From positions 2,604,001 to 2,668,000 of the forward strand of contig NZ_NEVJ01000003.1 of NCBI RefSeq assembly GCF_002261425.1: a stretch of 64,000 nucleotides of DNA. Reading direction: 5' to 3'. Made by a program: the position numbers and the translations under genes. This document shows, one piece after another, positions 55,820-64,000 of the stretch. The stretch comes from Bordetella genomosp. 9. Lineage in GTDB: Bacteria > Pseudomonadota > Gammaproteobacteria > Burkholderiales > Burkholderiaceae_B. The stretch's first letter is position 1; the number at the start of each line of letters is the position of its first letter. Under the pieces are notes generated by a model, which worked only from the letters and a program-made list of their open reading frames with translations, was not told the origin of the DNA and did no database searches.

Positions 55820-56656
55820 ATGATGCAAGCCAACTCCGCCCCCGCTGGCGTCGATGTGCCCGGACCTGCCTCGTTCGCCTCGCTGGTACCGGTCCCGGCA
55901 TTCTCCGACAACTACATCTGGCTGGTCGAACGCCAGGGACTGGCCGCCGTGGTCGACCCCGGCCAGGCCGAACCGGTGCTGCGCGCGCTGCGCGAACGCG
56001 GACTGCAATTGCGCGCCATTCTACTCACGCACCATCATGCGGACCATGTCGGCGGGGTGCTGGAATTGTCGCTCGCCACCGGGGCCGTCGTATACGGCCC
56101 CGCGGATGAGACCCTGCCGCGCCGCGACGTTGCCCTGCGGGAAGGCGACCAGGTTCGCATCGAGGAACTCGACCTGGCGATGGACGTCCTGGATGTCCCG
56201 GGCCATACGGCCGGCCACATTGCCTACTACGGCCGGGCCGCGGGGGTGGACCCGGTACTTTTCTGCGGGGATACCCTATTCGCCGGCGGCTGTGGGCGCC
56301 TGTTCGAGGGCACACCCGCGCAGATGTCTGATTCTCTTGGTAAATTCGTAACATTACCGGCTGAAACACAAGTTTGCTGCGCACACGAGTACACTCTTGC
56401 CAACTTGCGATGGGCACAGGCCGTCGATCCGGCCAACCGCACCCTGCAACAGTGGTACCAGCGGGCCCAGCAACTGCGCGAACAAGGTAGTCCCACGCTT
56501 CCCTCGACGATCGGGCTGGAGCGGGCCACCAATCCGTTCCTGCGTACCCGGCAAGTTGAAATTACCCAGGCTGCCGCAGCTCATGCTGGGCGTTCGCTAA
56601 ACTCGCCCGTCGAAGTATTCGCCGTACTTCGCGAATGGAAAAACAACTTCAAGTGA
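55820..56656 (+). CDS. gloB: Hydroxyacylglutathione hydrolase (glyoxalase II)
   Basis: 278 residues of the metallo-beta-lactamase fold: metal motif LTHHHADHVGG, DVPGHTAGHIAYY, CGDTLFAGGCGRLFEG and CAHEYTLANLRWA with later REWKNNF. It hydrolyses S-lactoylglutathione to D-lactate and glutathione. The start is ATG ATG; mltD follows 7 nt after the stop. Confidence 0.95.
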   Translation: MMQANSAPAGVDVPGPASFASLVPVPAFSDNYIWLVERQGLAAVVDPGQAEPVLRALRERGLQLRAILLTHHHADHVGGVLELSLATGAVVYGPADETLPRRDVALREGDQVRIEELDLAMDVLDVPGHTAGHIAYYGRAAGVDPVLFCGDTLFAGGCGRLFEGTPAQMSDSLGKFVTLPAETQVCCAHEYTLANLRWAQAVDPANRTLQQWYQRAQQLREQGSPTLPSTIGLERATNPFLRTRQVEITQAAAAHAGRSLNSPVEVFAVLREWKNNFK

Positions 56657-56663
56657 ACCACTG

Positions 56664-58088
56664 ATGAAATTGTTCCGGCTAATCTTTCCCCTGCTCTTGG
56701 CCGTATTGGCCGGCTGCGCGGGAACGACGCACAAACAGACAGAACTCCACGCAGGCGATCTCGACACCCAGCAACCCGGATATCCGACCCGCTACGTCGC
56801 CACGGTCACGTCACGCACCATCGACCTGACCCACCCCCCGCGCGACGTCTGGGACCGCATACGCCGCGGCTTCGCCATCCCCAATCTGCACAATCCCCTG
56901 GTCGACCAGTGGACCGACTATTACGCCTCGCATCCCGAGGCCGTCCAGCGCATGGCCGAACGCGCGGGTAAATACCTGTATTTCATCACCGACGAAATCA
57001 ACCAGCGCGGCATGCCCACCGAGCTGGCCCTGCTGCCCTTCGTGGAAAGCGCGTACAACCCTTCGGCCCTGTCGCGCGCCCAGGCCTCGGGCCTGTGGCA
57101 GTTCGTGCCGGCCACGGGCCAGCACTACAACCTGAAGCAGGACTGGTGGCGTGACGAACGGCGCGACCCCATCGCGTCGACCAACGCGGCGCTGGACTAC
57201 CTGGAAAACCTGTTCGAAATGCAGGGCGACTGGTACCTGGCTTTGGCTTCCTATAACTGGGGCGAAGGTTCGGTACAGCGCGCCATGGCGAAGAACGAAG
57301 CCGCAGGCCTGCCCACCGACTATCTGTCGCTGCAGATGCCGGACGAAACGCGCAACTACGTGCCCAAGCTGCAGGCGATCAAGAACATCATCGCCAATCC
57401 GACCAAGTACGCCGTGGTCCTGCCGGCGGTCAACAACACGCCGTATTTCGCCACGGTGCAGAAGAACCGCGACATCGATATCGAAGTCGCCGCGCGCCTG
57501 GCCGAAATGCCGGTGGACGAGTTCAAGGCCTTGAATCCGTCGTTCAATCGCCCGGTGATCCGCGGCGAGCACGCCTCCATGATCCTGCCGGCGGACCGCG
57601 TGGCGGTCTTCAACGCCAACATCGAGAACTACAAGGGCGACCTGTCCAGCTGGAAGGTGTACCAGCCGCAGCGGGGCGATACCTACGCCTCGATCGCGCG
57701 CCGCTTCGGCATTTCGGAATCCACGCTGCGCGGGCTGAACGACATCCCCTCGCGCCAGAAGCGCATCGCCATGGCGCAGCACCTGCTGGTGCCGGCGCGC
57801 GGCGGCGTGCAGGTGGCATCGCTGGACAATGCCGGTCCGGCCACGCAGGGCCCGGCCGCCCAGCGCGGTTCGGTGCGTCCGGCCACGGCGCAGGTGGCGT
57901 CGGCGAAGATGACCGCGCCGCGGCCCAATGTGCGCCAGCACAAGGTCAAGTCCGGCGACACGCTGTTTTCGCTCGCGCGCCAGTACAGCACCACGGTAGA
58001 CGCGCTGCGCGCCCTGAACAACCTGAAGGGCAACGCCCTGAAGGTGGGCAGCACGCTGCGGGTGCCGGGCACGAACGTGCGCGGCTGA
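56664..58088 (+). CDS. mltD: Membrane-bound lytic murein transglycosylase D
   Basis: 474 residues. A lipoprotein signal ends in the lipobox LAGC. The SLT domain (about residues 110-220) has the catalytic Glu in PFVESAYNP, then [12 protein letters not shown] and [13 protein letters not shown]. Two LysM peptidoglycan-binding domains follow (about residues 330-375 and 425-470). It cleaves murein glycan with 1,6-anhydro ends at the cell envelope. Ends with the terminator at 58143. Confidence 0.95.
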   Translation: MKLFRLIFPLLLAVLAGCAGTTHKQTELHAGDLDTQQPGYPTRYVATVTSRTIDLTHPPRDVWDRIRRGFAIPNLHNPLVDQWTDYYASHPEAVQRMAERAGKYLYFITDEINQRGMPTELALLPFVESAYNPSALSRAQASGLWQFVPATGQHYNLKQDWWRDERRDPIASTNAALDYLENLFEMQGDWYLALASYNWGEGSVQRAMAKNEAAGLPTDYLSLQMPDETRNYVPKLQAIKNIIANPTKYAVVLPAVNNTPYFATVQKNRDIDIEVAARLAEMPVDEFKALNPSFNRPVIRGEHASMILPADRVAVFNANIENYKGDLSSWKVYQPQRGDTYASIARRFGISESTLRGLNDIPSRQKRIAMAQHLLVPARGGVQVASLDNAGPATQGPAAQRGSVRPATAQVASAKMTAPRPNVRQHKVKSGDTLFSLARQYSTTVDALRALNNLKGNALKVGSTLRVPGTNVRG

Positions 58089-58142
58089 GCAGCGCGGCCG
58101 CAGGGCCACGCGGCCGCGCCGGAAGGCGCTTCCGCATCGGGG

Positions 58143-58171
58143 ACGCCGGCGTCATCGCCGGCGTTTTTCTT
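58143..58171 (+). terminator. Rho-independent terminator after mltD
   Basis: Perfect 9-bp hairpin (ACGCCGGCG with CGCCGGCGT, loop TCAT) followed by TTTTCTTT, between mltD and fabI. Confidence 0.85.
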
Positions 58172-58278
58172 TGGGGCGATGGAAAGCCGCGCTGCGCATA
58201 TCCCGCCGGGAACAGGGACGGGCGCGGCGCCGGCCAGGTTCACCTAAAATACCGCTTTCAGTTTCGAGGATACGAAAA

Positions 58279-59061
58279 ATGGGCTTTCTAGCCGGCAAAC
58301 GCATACTGGTCACGGGCGTGCTGTCCAACCGCTCCATCGCCTATGGCATCGCGCGGGCCTGCCACCGCCAGGGCGCCGAACTGGCGTTTACCTACGTCGG
58401 CGATCGCTTCAAGGACCGTGTCACGGAATTCGCCGGCGAGTTCGGCAGCGACATCGTGCTGCCCTGCGACGTCTCGGAAGACGCCCAGATCGAAGCCGCC
58501 TTTACCGAACTGGGCCAGCGTTGGGACGGCCTGGACGGGCTGGTGCACTCCATCGGTTTCGCGCCGCGCGAAGCCATCGCGGGCGACTTCCTGGAAGGCC
58601 TGTCGCGCGAAGGCTTCCGCATCGCGCACGACGTATCGGCCTACAGCTTTCCCGCCATGGCCAAGGCGGCGCTGCCGCTGATGAAGGGGCGCAACGGCTC
58701 GGTGCTGACGCTGACTTACCTGGGCGCCGAACGCGTCGTTCCCAACTACAACACCATGGGCCTGGCCAAGGCCTCGCTGGAAGCCAGCGTGCGCTACCTG
58801 GCCACGGCGCTGGGCCCGCAAGGCATACGCGCCAACGGTATCTCGGCCGGCCCCATCAAGACCCTGGCCGCGAGCGGCATCAAGGATTTCTCGTCCATCC
58901 TGAAGTTCGTCGAAAGCAATGCGCCGCTGCGGCGCAATGTGTCCATCGACGACGTCGGCAACGTCGCGGCCTTCATGCTGTCGGATCTGGCCGCCGGCGT
59001 GACGGGCGAAATCACCCACGTGGACGCGGGATTTTCCACGATCGTGCCGGGCATGGAATAA
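58279..59061 (+). CDS. fabI: Enoyl-[acyl-carrier-protein] reductase (NADH), FabI
   Basis: 260 residues. FabI features are the N-terminal [24 protein letters not shown], the active-site Tyr/Lys in [23 protein letters not shown], and [13 protein letters not shown]. It performs the last step of fatty-acid elongation. GAGGA precedes the start, and TAAAAT at 58245 could be its -10. Longer in-frame starts run into the terminator. Confidence 0.96.
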   Translation: MGFLAGKRILVTGVLSNRSIAYGIARACHRQGAELAFTYVGDRFKDRVTEFAGEFGSDIVLPCDVSEDAQIEAAFTELGQRWDGLDGLVHSIGFAPREAIAGDFLEGLSREGFRIAHDVSAYSFPAMAKAALPLMKGRNGSVLTLTYLGAERVVPNYNTMGLAKASLEASVRYLATALGPQGIRANGISAGPIKTLAASGIKDFSSILKFVESNAPLRRNVSIDDVGNVAAFMLSDLAAGVTGEITHVDAGFSTIVPGME

Positions 59062-59076
59062 GCCGGGCGGCCGGCT

Positions 59077-60255
59077 TCAGTCGGCGTGCAGCCCCATGCG
59101 CGCCGTCAGCTGGCCGAAGCGGTCGATATCGCTGTCGATCAAGGCCTGGAAGGCCTGCGGCGTACTGGCCGTCGGGCTGTAGCCCAGCTGCAGCAGCGCC
59201 TGGCGCGTATCGGCGCGGTTCATGATCGCGGCGACGGCGGCGTTCAGTTTGGCGATGACGGCCGGCGGCGTCCGGGCGGGAGCCAGCAGGCCGTGCCATT
59301 GGTCCAGGGCATAGCCTGGAAACCCCTGCTCCGCCACGGTAGCTACCGAAGGCATCAAGTCGCTGCGCTGCGGCGACGTCACCGCCAGCGCCCTGAGCTT
59401 GCCGGACGCCAGGAAAGGCGCGGCGCTGGACGCGGTGATGATGCCGATGCCCACCTGACCGGACAGCACGTCCGTGAGCGCCGGGCCGCAACCCTTGTAG
59501 GGCACGTGCTGCAATGGCCGGCCACTCGCGATGCGCAGCATTTCCCCCGCCAGATGCTGCGGGGTGCCGTTGCCGCAGGACGCATAGGCCAACGCCTTGC
59601 CGCCCTGCCCGGCCGCCGCCATGGCGTCCGCCAGGGTGTGGAAAGGCGACGACGCCGGCACGGCCAGCACCGACGGCACGAAGGCGACATTGATCACGCC
59701 TTTGAGGTCATGCTTGGGCGAGAACGGCAGGTCGCGGTACACGCCGGGATTGATGGCGTAGGAGCTGTTGACCATCAGCAGGGTATAGCCGTCCGGCGCG
59801 GCCTGCGCGACCTCGCGGGCGCCTATGTTGCCGCTGGCGCCGGGCCGGTTTTCCACCACCACGGTCTGGCCCAGGTCCTGCTGCAAGGCCGCGCCCAGGC
59901 GGCGCGCCAGCAGATCGGTGCCGCCGCCCGGCGGGAAGGTCACGATGAGCGTGATGGGATGCGACGGATAGCCGCGCGCCGCGCCGTCGGGCGAAATCGC
60001 CGCCACGCTGGCGGGATGCCCGGCGTTGCCTTCGGCCGCCGCCGCGCGTATCCATCCGCCCGCCGCCAGCAAGGCGGCCAGGCACAGTAAGGTCCCGCGC
60101 ATGTGTAGGCCGATGGCGGTCCGTCCGATGACGGTCCGCCCGAGGGCGGTCCGCCCCATGGTCGGATGCGCCGCGTACGGACGGCAGGCATCGGGGCGTA
60201 CGCCATCGGGCGCGCCCGTATCGCGGCGCCGTTCGCGCCGCATCAAGCTGTTCAT
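59077..60255 (-). CDS. Bug-family substrate-binding protein linked to nadC
   Basis: 392 residues. Bug motifs: YPSHPITLIVTFPPGGGTDLLAR, VVVENRPGASGNIG, APDGYTLLMV and HVPYKGCGPALTDVL. Its start follows the nadC stop by 11 nt with GGAG at 6 nt, so it is probably co-transcribed with nadC. This start gives a 50-residue basic N-terminal extension before the hydrophobic signal (ending RAAAAEG), including three GRTxx repeats; an internal ATG at 60102 would give a normal Bug length but lacks a ribosome site. A role in capturing quinolinate or another pyridine acid is inferred from the operon. Confidence 0.88.
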   Translation of the reverse strand: MNSLMRRERRRDTGAPDGVRPDACRPYAAHPTMGRTALGRTVIGRTAIGLHMRGTLLCLAALLAAGGWIRAAAAEGNAGHPASVAAISPDGAARGYPSHPITLIVTFPPGGGTDLLARRLGAALQQDLGQTVVVENRPGASGNIGAREVAQAAPDGYTLLMVNSSYAINPGVYRDLPFSPKHDLKGVINVAFVPSVLAVPASSPFHTLADAMAAAGQGGKALAYASCGNGTPQHLAGEMLRIASGRPLQHVPYKGCGPALTDVLSGQVGIGIITASSAAPFLASGKLRALAVTSPQRSDLMPSVATVAEQGFPGYALDQWHGLLAPARTPPAVIAKLNAAVAAIMNRADTRQALLQLGYSPTASTPQAFQALIDSDIDRFGQLTARMGLHAD

Positions 60256-60266
60256 CGCAAACTCCG

Positions 60267-61199
60267 TCAGGCGTCCAGGCCGATATCCAGCACTTGCACG
60301 CTGTGGGTGATCCACCCGATGGCGATCAGGTCCACGCCGGTGGCCGCGATCGCGGGGGCCGTTTCCGGCGTCACGCCGCCGGAGGCTTCGGTGATCGCCC
60401 GGCCCTTGGCCATGGCGACGGCCTGGCGCAGTTGCGCCAGGTCCATGTTGTCCAGCAGCACGACGTCCACGCCCAGCGCCAGCGCTTCTTCCAGCTGCGC
60501 CAAGGTGTCGACTTCCAGCTCGATCTTGACCAGATGGCCGGCCGCGGCGCGCGCCCGTTCGATCGCGGGCTTTATGCCGCCGGCCAGGGCCACGTGGTTG
60601 TCCTTGATCAGCATGGCGTCGTCCAGGCCGAAGCGGTGGTTGCTGCCGCCGCCGACCCGCACGGCGTACTTCTGCAGCGCCCGCATGCCGGGCAGCGTCT
60701 TGCGTGTGCAGGTGACGCGCGTCCCGTAAGGACGTATGGCGTCGGCGATCGCGGCCGTGGCCGAGGCCACCCCGCTCAAATGGCACAGCAGGTTCAGCGC
60801 GGTGCGCTCGGCGGTCAGGATGCCGCGCGCCGGCCCACCCACCACGGCGATCTCATCACCCGGGCGCAGGCGGACACCATCGCGCAGCGCCGGCAGCAGT
60901 TCGATGCGCGGGTCGGTCAGCGCGAACGCCATGCGGGCCAGGTCCAGTCCCGCCAGCACGCCAGGCTTGCGCGCCACCAGGCGCAGGCGCGATTCGGTAT
61001 CGGCGTCGACGATCGCGTCCGTCGTGATGTCGCCCGCGCGGCCCAGGTCCTCCAGCAGCGCGGCGCGCACCACCGGCTCCAGCATGACGGCGGGCAGCGG
61101 CGCGACCGTGCGCACCACGTCGGAAGAAATAGCGGCGGTCGGGTGCGCGCCGCGGCTGTGCCGCGCCCCGGCATGCCTGGGTAATGTGCTTATGCTCAT
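60267..61199 (-). CDS. nadC: Quinolinate phosphoribosyltransferase (NadC)
   Basis: 310 residues. NadC features: LEDLGRAGDITTDAIV, ERTALNLLCHLSGVAT-type LNLLCHLSGVASATA, CTRKTLPGMRALQKYAVRVGGGSNHRFGLDDAMLIKDNH, and EASGGVTPETA near the end. It converts quinolinate to nicotinate mononucleotide. In Bordetella and Achromobacter, nadC is an orphan without nadA and nadB and serves quinolinate salvage. The likely ATG at 61199 lies within a NadQ-type box; no Shine-Dalgarno is visible. Confidence 0.94.
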   Translation of the reverse strand: MSISTLPRHAGARHSRGAHPTAAISSDVVRTVAPLPAVMLEPVVRAALLEDLGRAGDITTDAIVDADTESRLRLVARKPGVLAGLDLARMAFALTDPRIELLPALRDGVRLRPGDEIAVVGGPARGILTAERTALNLLCHLSGVASATAAIADAIRPYGTRVTCTRKTLPGMRALQKYAVRVGGGSNHRFGLDDAMLIKDNHVALAGGIKPAIERARAAAGHLVKIELEVDTLAQLEEALALGVDVVLLDNMDLAQLRQAVAMAKGRAITEASGGVTPETAPAIAATGVDLIAIGWITHSVQVLDIGLDA

Positions 61200-61266
61200 T
61201 TTGAGTATTAAGTCGGCGGAGTGAAGGGATGGACTTATACTATTTCTGAGCATAATCCCCTGTCAA
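61190..61266 (-). promoter_or_regulatory. nadC promoter with two NadQ-type boxes
   Basis: Two 21-bp inverted repeats with 9-3-9 layout: box 1 at 61190-61210 (left arm TTATGCTCA) and box 2 at 61235-61255 (right arm TGAGCATAA, the exact complement). The minus-strand promoter is -35 TTGACA (61266-61261), 18 nt, -10 TAGTAT (61242-61237). Box 2 covers the -10; box 1 covers the start codon. NadQ-type control of nadC is known in Bordetella; these sites are inferred from matching arms. Confidence 0.75.
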
Positions 61267-61270
61267 CGGA

Positions 61271-61290
61271 TTTTTTCGCGTTTTTTCGCG
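61271..61290 (-). repeat. Two phased A6 tracts upstream of the nadC -35
   Basis: TTTTTTCGCG occurs twice in tandem on the plus strand, giving two A6 tracts one helical turn apart on the nadC strand directly before TTGACA. This looks like an UP element or a bend. Confidence 0.55.
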
Positions 61291-61302
61291 GTGGACCGGC
61301 CC

Positions 61303-62241
61303 TCAGACCAGGTGCGGCTCCCGCGCCAGCGGCAGCTTGCTGCCGGAAATCGCGCGTTCCAGCATGACGTCGCGCCGGAAGCGGAACAGCTTCGCGGGCC
61401 TGCCCGCGGTGCCGCTGGTCATGCCACCGGTTTCTTCCACCAGTTCCTGCTGTTCGATCAGCCGACGGAAATTCTGCTTGTGCAGGCCGCGGCCCGCCAG
61501 GGCTTCCACGCTCTGCTGCAACTGCAGCAAGGTGAATTCCTCCGGCATCAGTTCGAAGACGACCGGGCGGTATTTGATCTTGGCGCGCAACCGGGCGATG
61601 CCGGTGGCCAGGATACGCCGATGGTCATGGATCATGGGCGTGCCCGGCAGCGCCGGACGGATCGGCCGGCGGCCGGCCTCGGGCACCAGGCCCGCTTCGT
61701 ACAGCAGCTCGTAGCGCTGCAGCACCATGTCTTCGTTCCACCCCGCGCCATCCAGGCCGAACGTGATCGCGACGCGGTCATAGCGGCGGCCGCGTTGCGC
61801 TGCCGGGCCGGTCGCGGCCCAGGCCCGCAAGCGGGGTTCGATCACCGACGCGACGAAGACTGGCGCGCCGTCGCGCCGGTCTTCCCAGGGGAAATAGCGG
61901 TACCAGCTCTGCCAGCCCACGCCGGCCCCGCCCGTCTGCGCCAATTCGCGCGTCAGGCCCAGGTAGCTGACCGAGATGATGCGCGCGTCCGGCTGGTCCG
62001 CCCGATCGCGATCGGCGAAGGTGTACAGCTGTTCGACATAGCCGAGCGGATGATGGGTCTGCGCTTCCACCCACGCTCGCAGGCCGGCCTGCAGGGACCG
62101 GTGGGCGGACTGGAAGGGCCCGGCGGGCAGCGCGTGCGCATCGCCGGTGGTCAACACGCGAGGCTGGCCGTCGGTCACGGCGACCAGTACGGCGACGAGT
62201 TCGGCGGAAACGCGGCTTTCGATGGGATCGGTCAAGGGCAC
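61303..62241 (-). CDS. nadQ: NadQ-family regulator (degenerate Nudix plus winged helix)
   Basis: 312 residues. The N-terminal part is a Nudix-like fold without the usual Nudix box Glu cluster; the C-terminal winged helix FTLLQLQQSVEALAGRGLHKQNFRRLIE is like that of NrtR. NadQ proteins repress NAD biosynthesis genes, and one controls nadC in Bordetella. It lies directly upstream of nadC on the same strand. GTG start; no ribosome site is visible. Confidence 0.85.
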   Translation of the reverse strand: MPLTDPIESRVSAELVAVLVAVTDGQPRVLTTGDAHALPAGPFQSAHRSLQAGLRAWVEAQTHHPLGYVEQLYTFADRDRADQPDARIISVSYLGLTRELAQTGGAGVGWQSWYRYFPWEDRRDGAPVFVASVIEPRLRAWAATGPAAQRGRRYDRVAITFGLDGAGWNEDMVLQRYELLYEAGLVPEAGRRPIRPALPGTPMIHDHRRILATGIARLRAKIKYRPVVFELMPEEFTLLQLQQSVEALAGRGLHKQNFRRLIEQQELVEETGGMTSGTAGRPAKLFRFRRDVMLERAISGSKLPLAREPHLV

Positions 62242-62535
62242 GCAGGATAAGGCGACATTGCCGCGGAGAGCGGCGGATAGCCGCGCGGCCCCGCATTATA
62301 CGAAGGGATTGCCACCGGATGGACGGCCGGATGCGATGGCGGATGGATTGCTGAATGGATGGCCGGAGGGCTCGCCGGCCGGGCGCTCGCGCTCGCATTC
62401 TTGACCCGGACGTACAAGTGTTTCGCGGCGGCCGGGGTTTTTCCCGGCCCGCGGCCGCGGCAGTATGCTGGTTTGCCAGCGCGCCGCTTATCCAGCGCGC
62501 GCGCCCCGTCCATACTTTTACACAGAGGCCACACA

Positions 62536-63561
62536 ATGGAATATCGACATCTGGGTGCATCGGGATTCAAAGTCCCCGTCCTGAGCTTTGGAACCGGCAC
62601 ATTCGGCGGCAAGGGCGAGCTGTTCGAAGCCTGGGGCAAGACCGACGTCGCCGAAGCGCGCCGGCTGATCGACATCTGTCTGGACGAAGGCGTGACGATG
62701 TTCGACACCGCCGACATCTATTCGCGCGGCGCTTCCGAATCCATCCTGGGCGAAGCCATCAAGGGACGGCGCGACAAGGTCATCCTGTCCACCAAGGCCA
62801 CCTTCCGCTTCGATGACGAACCCAACAACGTCGGCTCGTCGCGCTTTCACCTGATCCGCGCCGTCGACGATGCGCTCAAGCGCCTGGGCACCGACCATAT
62901 CGACCTGTTCCAGCTGCACGGCTTCGACGCCCGCACGCCGGTGGAAGAAGTCCTGTCCACCCTGGACACGCTGGTGCGGGCGGGCAAGATCCGCTACACG
63001 GGCGTATCGAATTTCTCGGGCTGGCACCTGATGAAATCCCAGGCCGCCGCCGACCGCTACGGCTATCCGCGCTACGTGGCCAACCAGACCTACTACTCGC
63101 TGATCGGCCGGGATTACGAATGGGAGCTGATGCCGCTGGGCCTGGACCAGGGCGTGGGCGCCGTCGTCTGGAGTCCGCTGGGTTGGGGCCGGCTGACCGG
63201 CAAGATCCGCCGCGGCCAGCCGCTGCCGCAGACCAGCCGGCTGCACAAGACCGCCGACTACGGTCCGCCCGTGCCGGACGAATATCTGTACCGCGTCGTC
63301 GACGCGCTGGACGACGTGGCGGCCGAAACCGGCAAGACCATTCCGCAGATCGCGCTGAACTGGCTGCTGCAGCGCCCCACCGTCAGCACCGTGCTGATCG
63401 GCGCGCGCGACGAAAACCAGTTGCGCCAGAACCTGGGCGCCGTGGGTTGGAACCTGACCGCCGACCAGATCGCGAAGCTGGACGCCGCCAGCGCCGTCGA
63501 TCGCGCCTACCCGTACTGGCACCAGGTCGGCTTCGCGGAACGCAATCCTTCCCCGGTCTGA
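62536..63561 (+). CDS. Aldo/keto reductase
   Basis: 341 residues of the AKR fold. The catalytic tetrad is seen as Asp and Tyr in FDTADIYSRGASE, Lys in VILSTKATF and His in LFQLHGFD; the NADPH region is VLIGARDENQLRQNL. It reduces an aldehyde or ketone in the cytoplasm; substrate unknown. AGAGG precedes the start. The 294-bp space before it holds only short GATGG-rich repeats. Confidence 0.92.
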   Translation: MEYRHLGASGFKVPVLSFGTGTFGGKGELFEAWGKTDVAEARRLIDICLDEGVTMFDTADIYSRGASESILGEAIKGRRDKVILSTKATFRFDDEPNNVGSSRFHLIRAVDDALKRLGTDHIDLFQLHGFDARTPVEEVLSTLDTLVRAGKIRYTGVSNFSGWHLMKSQAAADRYGYPRYVANQTYYSLIGRDYEWELMPLGLDQGVGAVVWSPLGWGRLTGKIRRGQPLPQTSRLHKTADYGPPVPDEYLYRVVDALDDVAAETGKTIPQIALNWLLQRPTVSTVLIGARDENQLRQNLGAVGWNLTADQIAKLDAASAVDRAYPYWHQVGFAERNPSPV

Positions 63562-63594
63562 GCGCCGCGCGCACCCGGCCGGCCAGGCGCCCGC

Positions 63595-64000
63595 CTAGGC
63601 ACTCCAGACGGCGGGCGCGCCGATGCCCAGCATGGCGGTCCCCAGCAGTTCGCGCAGGATCAGTTCGTCGTCGCCGAGATCGATCATGCCGCCCTTGCCG
63701 GCCAGCACCTGGAACTTGCGTGACAGCGGATCGCAGTTGGCCAGCAGATGCATGGCCGAGCCGCGCACGAATTCATAGCGCCAGATGATTTCGGAGCGGC
63801 TGTAGCGCGGCAATGTCTGCGCCAGCGCATCGATGAACAGCTGCGCATACCCGTCCAGGTGCTGCGCGACGAACAGCGTGTAATCGCTGTCCGGCATGGC
63901 GCGCAGGTGATGCTCCATGCGCACGAACAGGCGGCCGCCATCCTCGTCCCGCTCGCAGACGACCAGCGGGCGCAGCAGGCTTTCGAGTATCACGGGAATG
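63595..64000 (-). CDS. TetR-family regulator, C-terminal part, cut by the window edge
   Basis: The last 133 or so residues of a helical protein whose ESLLRPLVVCERDEDGG and YEFVRGSAMHLLANCDPLSRKF stretches resemble the ligand-binding domain of TetR-family regulators with C-terminal domain 33. The frame is open to position 64000, so the DNA-binding part lies outside the window. Convergent with the aldo/keto reductase. Confidence 0.7.
   Translation of the reverse strand, partial: IPVILESLLRPLVVCERDEDGGRLFVRMEHHLRAMPDSDYTLFVAQHLDGYAQLFIDALAQTLPRYSRSEIIWRYEFVRGSAMHLLANCDPLSRKFQVLAGKGGMIDLGDDELILRELLGTAMLGIGAPAVWSA

Noticed and set aside
62318..62366. GATGG-rich stretch before the aldo/keto reductase as a repeat array
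   Set aside because: Units are irregular in spacing and sequence; likely chance enrichment.

Overview
This window is high-GC, gene-dense bacterial chromosome. It almost certainly comes from the Alcaligenaceae (Bordetella/Achromobacter type). The evidence is a four-gene set matching the Bordetella lgm lipid A glucosamine locus, an isolated nadC preceded by a NadQ-type regulator, four Bug-type substrate-binding proteins without permease genes beside them, a YihY/BrkB membrane protein, and the housekeeping block tRNA-Val, dnaQ, rnhA, methyltransferase, gloB, mltD, fabI. No rRNA, prophage, insertion sequence or CRISPR array was seen.

Layout. 0-9.7 kb: end of an OFA-type MFS transporter, a DUF1016/PDDEXK nuclease of lower GC, a UspA protein, a TIGR01244-type phosphatase/sulfurtransferase, a MocR regulator divergent from a DMT exporter, a LysE exporter, a lipoprotein hydrolase, and a DHDPS-family lyase with its GntR regulator. 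9.6-13.5 kb: lgmC, lgmD, lgmB and lgmA. 13.7-19.7 kb: TRAP transporter (DctP and fused DctQM), LacI regulator, 2-hydroxyacid dehydrogenase and amidohydrolase, with a perfect palindrome in front. 19.9-32.4 kb: N-acyl-D-amino-acid deacylase divergent from an M81 peptidase plus a complete Dpp-type ABC importer and amidase; then a D-2-hydroxyacid oxidase and an Asp/Glu-type racemase. 32.6-39.3 kb: LysR regulator, DHDPS-like protein, hydantoinase-like amidohydrolase and a four-gene amino-acid ABC importer. 39.3-47.5 kb: a seven-gene minus-strand operon (enoyl-CoA hydratase, two Bug proteins, CoA-transferase, citrate-synthase-like lyase, enolase-superfamily enzyme, SMP-30 lactonase) divergent from an IclR regulator. 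49-53.3 kb: class V aminotransferase, serine hydrolase, Bug protein and a GntR regulator. 53.5-59 kb: housekeeping block. 59-62.2 kb: nadQ, nadC and a Bug gene.

Most accessory blocks share one plan: a solute-binding protein or importer, two to five catabolic enzymes, and a local regulator with a visible palindromic operator. Operator candidates were found for the MocR, LacI, LysR (two sites), IclR, GntR and NadQ regulators.

The strongest candidate for something undescribed is the nadQ-nadC-bug unit. Classical Bordetella lack nadA and nadB, so NadC needs quinolinate from outside. Here a periplasmic binding protein gene follows nadC by 11 nt with a strong Shine-Dalgarno sequence, behind a promoter carrying two matching NadQ-like boxes. 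I infer that it may capture quinolinate or a related pyridine carboxylate.
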